DNA from: Haloarcula nitratireducens
GTDB lineage: Archaea; Halobacteriota; Halobacteria; Halobacteriales; Haloarculaceae
DNA: 64,000 nucleotides
Direction of reading: 5' to 3'
Assembly (NCBI RefSeq): GCF_019599505.1
Contig: NZ_RKLT01000011.1
Span: 32,700-96,699, forward strand
In this document: in pieces, positions 61,243-64,000 of the stretch
How positions within the stretch are numbered: position 1 is the first letter of the stretch
Layout: every line of letters begins with the position of its first letter
Made by a program: the position numbers and the translations under genes
Notes under the pieces: generated by a model
Told to the model about the DNA's origin: nothing
The model's database searches: none
Seen by the model: only the letters and a program-made list of their open reading frames with translations

Positions 61243-61547
61243 TGTCACAGAATCAGCCTCACTGTAACTGGCCCGGTGTCTCGACTTCGAATCAGCAGCG
61301 TACGTTCGTTGAGTCCGTCATAGCTATCGTTTGCGACCAGCGAGTAGCAACGGCTGACCTTGAAGCACTGGTCCTGCGGACTATCGCCCGACAATCGGCC
61401 AATCTCACTACGCCGGATATCCTGGAACTCCGGGCACAGTTGGACGTCGATATCGACGAGCAAGCATCACGCCGACAGCAAACCCGAGCCATCGTCGACG
61501 CCATCATGAAGATTGTCGAGATGTGGGGCCATCGGGAGGCTGTCTGA
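61242..61547 (+). CDS. Hypothetical protein, first of a three-gene operon
   Basis: A 101-residue mainly helical protein (MSQNQPHCNWPGVSTSNQQR... RTIARQSANLTTPDILELRAQLDVDIDEQASRRQQTRAIVDAIMKIVEMW). No known motif. ATG 61242 is inside the 3' stem of leader module 6; a GTG at 61230 is in the hairpin loop region. The stop overlaps the next start (TGATG), so the three small genes to 61982 form one translationally coupled unit. Confidence 0.6.
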   Translation: MSQNQPHCNWPGVSTSNQQRTFVESVIAIVCDQRVATADLEALVLRTIARQSANLTTPDILELRAQLDVDIDEQASRRQQTRAIVDAIMKIVEMWGHREAV

Positions 61548-61771
61548 TGAGCGACGACAGTGACAATGTGGTCCTCAAGGACCTGCCACCCGAGCGACTC
61601 CTGTCGGGTAATCAGTTCCAGCCGATTCTCGCTGGAATTCGCTGTATGGACTCTATTGAAACAGTTCAGGCGTATCTGGCCTATGAGACGAAGCATCAGA
61701 ATCGAACGCACGTCCAAGACAAACTTCGGTTACGAGCTCGTGAACTCCGCCGGGGTGACGGCGATGAGTGA
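61547..61771 (+). CDS. Hypothetical protein, second of the operon
   Basis: A 74-residue protein: MSDDSDNVVLKDLPPERLLSGN... then ILAGIRCMDSIETVQAYLAYETKHQNRTHVQDKL and a basic-acidic end. Helical with no recognised motif. It overlaps the previous stop by one base and the next start by 8 bp, so its expression depends on the upstream leader. Function unknown. Confidence 0.6.
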   Translation: MSDDSDNVVLKDLPPERLLSGNQFQPILAGIRCMDSIETVQAYLAYETKHQNRTHVQDKLRLRARELRRGDGDE

Positions 61772-61982
61772 CAAGCGTCTCTTCATCGAAGTCCATGGTA
61801 TCGCCCCCGACGACATCCCGGCCCACGCGGATGAGCCAGCGGTTCCCGACGAGGCGACAGCCATCGCGAACGACATACACGATCTGCTTCGGGAGGAGTA
61901 TGGATTGACTGACGTCGAGGGTGTTGCGACCGTCGTGAATCCCGACGTCCACGAGCAGTTAATGAGCGAGTCTGATTCTTGA
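61764..61982 (+). CDS. Hypothetical protein, third of the operon
   Basis: A 72-residue acidic protein (MSDKRLFIEVHGIAPDDIPAHADEPAVPDEATAIANDIHDLLREEYGLTDVEGVATVVNPDVHEQLMSE). It begins with a beta strand, has a long helix in the middle, and ends with another strand. It starts inside the previous gene. Leader module 7 follows it by about 20 bp and marks the start of the next unit. Confidence 0.6.
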   Translation: MSDKRLFIEVHGIAPDDIPAHADEPAVPDEATAIANDIHDLLREEYGLTDVEGVATVVNPDVHEQLMSESDS

Positions 61983-62000
61983 CGGAGTGCCGCAGACAGC

Positions 62001-62031
62001 GATTTTGTGCGCCCCAGCGGGGTGAGGGGCG
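62001..62031 (+). promoter_or_regulatory. Leader module 7 (hairpin CGCCCC/GGGGCG)
   Basis: GATTTTGTG, stem CGCCCC (62010-62015), loop AGCGGGGTGA, stem GGGGCG (62026-62031). The next ATG is 62062. Confidence 0.65.
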
Positions 62032-62061
62032 TTCCACCGGGAACGCTCGTCGCTTGTACCA

Positions 62062-62139
62062 ATGTCCACTGCTATCGCCATCCTTGAGAGTTCGCTCACG
62101 ACTACCGTTGCTGCCCTGGAGGCCATCGATGGCCAGTAA
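62062..62139 (+). CDS. 25-residue leader peptide candidate
   Basis: A short frame (MSTAIAILESSL... ending EAIDGQ) opens at the first ATG after leader module 7, and its last 11 bp overlap the start of the SWIM-finger gene (ATG 62129). The overlap would couple its translation to the downstream gene. It is hydrophobic-amphipathic. It could be a real small protein, a regulatory upstream ORF, or chance. Confidence 0.4.
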   Translation: MSTAIAILESSLTTTVAALEAIDGQ

Positions 62140-62770
62140 CCGTGCCAATATAGACGACCGGACGGTCGCAGCGCTGACTGAGGTGATGTCGGTACTGGAC
62201 TCGGTCGGACGAGTCCGAGATGCACCAGGCCTGTATCTGGTGGTCTCTTCGTCAGGGTCGGAATATCTGGTCGATATGGCTGAGGGACGCTGTGAGTGTC
62301 CCGACGATTCGCATCGGCCGTCTATTACCTGTAAGCACCGGCGTCGGGTCGCGTTCGTCATCGGCGAGCGGCCAATTCCTGAGTGGGCGAATCAGGATGC
62401 ACTTGACGATCAGTTCGGGTTGCACGTCGAGGCTGACCCAACACGGGCAGTCCCTGACGGTGGTGTCGCACAGGCCACAGCCGGCAAGGACTCTGTTCCT
62501 CAGTCAAGCAACGGCCCGTTCACAGTCGAACCCGACGACGACCCACGAACGAAGCGAGCGAAACGCGAGGCTATCGACGTTGCCTTTTTGCAAAAGCCGG
62601 GTCGGTACGAGGTACACTCGGCGTCAGATAGCGTCTACGAGGTAGACGTCCTTGAAGAGACATGTAGTTGCCCGGATGACGCGTCCCGGTGTAAGCACCT
62701 TCGGCGGGTCGATATCGAGATTCGAGCCAGGTTGGTTCCACGGCCCGACGGCCGACTGCCGGATGCGTAG
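62129..62770 (+). CDS. Double SWIM zinc-finger protein
   Basis: A 213-residue protein with two SWIM-type zinc motifs (CxCx(n)CxH). The first is YLVDMAEGRCECPDDS with CKHRRRVAF after it (about residues 45-75). The second is YEVDVLEETCSCPDDASRCKHLRRVDI (about 175-205). An acidic linker joins them. SWIM domains bind DNA or proteins and occur on mobile elements and in SWI2/SNF2 partners; haloarchaeal plasmids often carry such genes. The start at 62129 overlaps the 25-residue frame; the longer frame to 61979 runs through the leader and is unlikely. Confidence 0.8.
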   Translation: MASNRANIDDRTVAALTEVMSVLDSVGRVRDAPGLYLVVSSSGSEYLVDMAEGRCECPDDSHRPSITCKHRRRVAFVIGERPIPEWANQDALDDQFGLHVEADPTRAVPDGGVAQATAGKDSVPQSSNGPFTVEPDDDPRTKRAKREAIDVAFLQKPGRYEVHSASDSVYEVDVLEETCSCPDDASRCKHLRRVDIEIRARLVPRPDGRLPDA

Positions 62771-62786
62771 GCGGGTCACTCTCGGC

Positions 62787-62817
62787 GAATTTTACGCCTC
62801 CCACAGAGGGTGAGGAG
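62787..62817 (+). promoter_or_regulatory. Leader module 8 (hairpin CTCC/GGAG)
   Basis: GAATTTTACGC, stem CTCC (62798-62801), loop CACAGAGGGTGA, stem GGAG (62814-62817); an alternative register pairs CCTC with GAGG. ATG at 62825. Confidence 0.6.
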
Positions 62818-62824
62818 TCTTCCA

Positions 62825-63727
62825 ATGTCTTCACGAACTCTCCAGCGACGCGAATCGAGCGTCTCGACACAGTATTGTCCTGAATGTAACGGCGACCTCG
62901 TACAGACCAATCAAGAGACCCACTGTGAATCGTGTGGGCTCGTCGTTGAGGATTCTCCGGTTGATTATGGGCCCGAGTGGCGGTCGTTCGACCGTGCAGA
63001 GCGCAAGCGGACTGGTGCGCCCCAGACGGTAACGATGCACGACGGCGGCCTGTCTACCAAGGTCGGGTTTTCCAGTGAGGGCAATATTTCGCCGCAGAAA
63101 CGCCGGCGACTCAATCGCCAGCGTCGGCTCCACAGTCGGTCGAAGTTCGAGTCCAAGCGAGACCGGAATCTAGCGCATGGGCTGGGCGAGATTCGGCGAC
63201 TGGTCGGCGCACTAGAGTACGGACAATCAGTTCGTAAGCAGGCGTCGAAACTCTTTGAGCAGGCACAGAACGAGAACCTGCTGGTTGGTCGTTCCATCGA
63301 AAGCGGAGCGGCGGCAGCCGTCTATGTGGCCTGTCGGTGCAACACAGTCGTGCAGATGGACGAGATCGCAACTAACGCCCGCTGTTCGAAAGCGGCAGTG
63401 TGGAACGCATATCGGGCGTTCCAGACTGAACTCGAGATCCCGATTCCAGCCCAGCGACCGGTCGAGTGGGTGCCGAAGGTCTTCTCCGAGTTGCCAAGAG
63501 ATGTTCCGATATCGGTCAAGCAGGACGCTACCCGGGTTGCAGAGCGAGCAACTGAGTCTGCTGAGATTAACGGTGGTCCAGTCGGTATCGCTGTAGCGTG
63601 TGTGTATCTAGCGAGTGAGCAGGCCGATATTCGACTGACACAGACGACGCTCAGTGATGCAATGGATGTCTCGGTGAAGACACTCCGGACATGGTTCCAG
63701 CGGCTTCAGCAGATTGATGCCGTGTAG
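62825..63727 (+). CDS. tfb: Transcription initiation factor TFB
   Basis: A 300-residue TFIIB homologue. An N-terminal zinc ribbon (YCPECNGDLVQTNQETHCESCGLVVEDSPVDYGPEWR) leads to the B-finger region (RSFDRAERKRTGAPQTV), then two cyclin-like repeats (LGEIRRLVGALEYGQSVRKQAS... and VPISVKQDATRVAERATES...), and a C-terminal helix-turn-helix (TLSDAMDVSVKTLRTWFQRL). TFB recruits RNA polymerase to TBP-bound promoters and can be specific for replicon promoters. Together with the TBP at 17768 it could read the modified ATTTTRTG promoters of this block. Start 62825 follows leader module 8. Confidence 0.95.
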   Translation: MSSRTLQRRESSVSTQYCPECNGDLVQTNQETHCESCGLVVEDSPVDYGPEWRSFDRAERKRTGAPQTVTMHDGGLSTKVGFSSEGNISPQKRRRLNRQRRLHSRSKFESKRDRNLAHGLGEIRRLVGALEYGQSVRKQASKLFEQAQNENLLVGRSIESGAAAAVYVACRCNTVVQMDEIATNARCSKAAVWNAYRAFQTELEIPIPAQRPVEWVPKVFSELPRDVPISVKQDATRVAERATESAEINGGPVGIAVACVYLASEQADIRLTQTTLSDAMDVSVKTLRTWFQRLQQIDAV

Positions 63728-63765
63728 CTCACGGTGAGGTAGTTTCACGTTCGAAGGGAGGCCCA

Positions 63766-63783
63766 TGGGAGTGAAAACTCCCA
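63766..63783. other. Hairpin TGGGAG-TGAAAA-CTCCCA after tfb
   Basis: A perfect 6-bp stem with a 6-nt loop, about 40 bp after the TFB stop. It has no T-run, so a terminator is uncertain. The remaining ~220 bp to the window end contain no convincing gene. Confidence 0.45.
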
Positions 63784-64000
63784 GTGAGGGCGGTATCGCC
63801 TCGATTCACGCGTCAAGGCGACGAATGGTCAACGTCATCTGCTGGGACCGTATCTGCATCATGTGATTGGTTATCACTCGGTAAATGTTTTCTGGCGGGT
63901 TTACTCGAACTATCACACGAGCGTGATCCCGGGACTAGCCACTCTGCATGGATTGTAATGCTTGCGCCCCAATAGCTACTTTTGCCCACGAAGGCCGGAA

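Noticed and set aside
63765..63975. Short frames at the right end of the window
   Set aside because: 33- and 63-codon frames without recognisable content; the first ATG lies in the post-tfb hairpin.

Overview
The window is haloarchaeal DNA, most likely part of a large plasmid or megaplasmid of a member of the class Halobacteria. The signs are acidic proteins, TATA boxes about 25-30 bp upstream of start codons (leaderless transcripts), archaeal TBP, TFB, Orc1/Cdc6 and PCNA homologues, a Tat lipoprotein signal, an F420/LLM-type oxidoreductase and many small zinc-ribbon proteins. No rRNA, tRNA or CRISPR array was seen.

Layout. (1) 1-2.5 kb: small zinc-ribbon genes, a PadR-like regulator, and then about 650 bp without a recognisable gene. 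(2) 2.57-14.7 kb: one tightly overlapping minus-strand operon that looks like a complete conjugation apparatus. Its order of transcription is VirB2-like pilin, a secreted membrane-anchored protein, a Tat lipoprotein, a VirB6-like membrane protein, a VirB4 ATPase, two related small DNA-binding proteins, an HUH-type relaxase and a VirD4-like coupling protein. (3) 15-23.7 kb: a cytochrome P450 and divergent regulator, a TBP with a mini histone-fold protein, an SMC-related protein, phosphoenolpyruvate synthase and a universal stress protein. (4) 24-47 kb: a carbon-catabolism island. It holds an ABC sugar importer, two inosose-dehydratase-like TIM-barrel proteins, two Gfo/Idh/MocA dehydrogenases, an enolase-superfamily dehydratase, an HpcH/HpaI aldolase, a malonate-/methylmalonate-semialdehyde dehydrogenase, a scyllo-inosose-3-dehydrogenase-like enzyme, an IclR regulator, an IolD-like ThDP enzyme, an LLM oxidoreductase and a sugar-porter MFS protein. 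The set suggests import and oxidation of inositol or a related cyclitol. A palindrome TGTTCG-N7-CGAACA recurs at the importer, at iclR and at the LLM gene, and is the likely operator. (5) 47.6-51.3 kb: an MFS transporter, a tyrosine recombinase and a dead IS4-type transposase. (6) 51.5-64 kb: the replication and maintenance block. It contains ParA and a partner downstream of four 13-bp repeats, a TumE-like toxin-antitoxin pair, Orc1/Cdc6 beside an origin with inverted 19-bp repeats, PCNA, an ArdC-like antirestriction protein, a double SWIM-finger protein and TFB.

The most unusual signal is in block 6. At least eight genes or operons are preceded by the same module: an ATTTTRTG-like box followed by a short inverted repeat around a GGGTGA-type loop. 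The stem sequence differs at each site but the two arms still pair. The second strong point is a haloarchaeal transfer operon with a recognisable relaxase. The iclR gene is also flanked by an imperfect ~520-bp direct repeat made of the 3' ends of its two neighbours. Start codons were chosen from TATA spacing, ATGA/TGATG overlaps and family N-termini. Functions rest on motifs read by eye, and no database search was possible.
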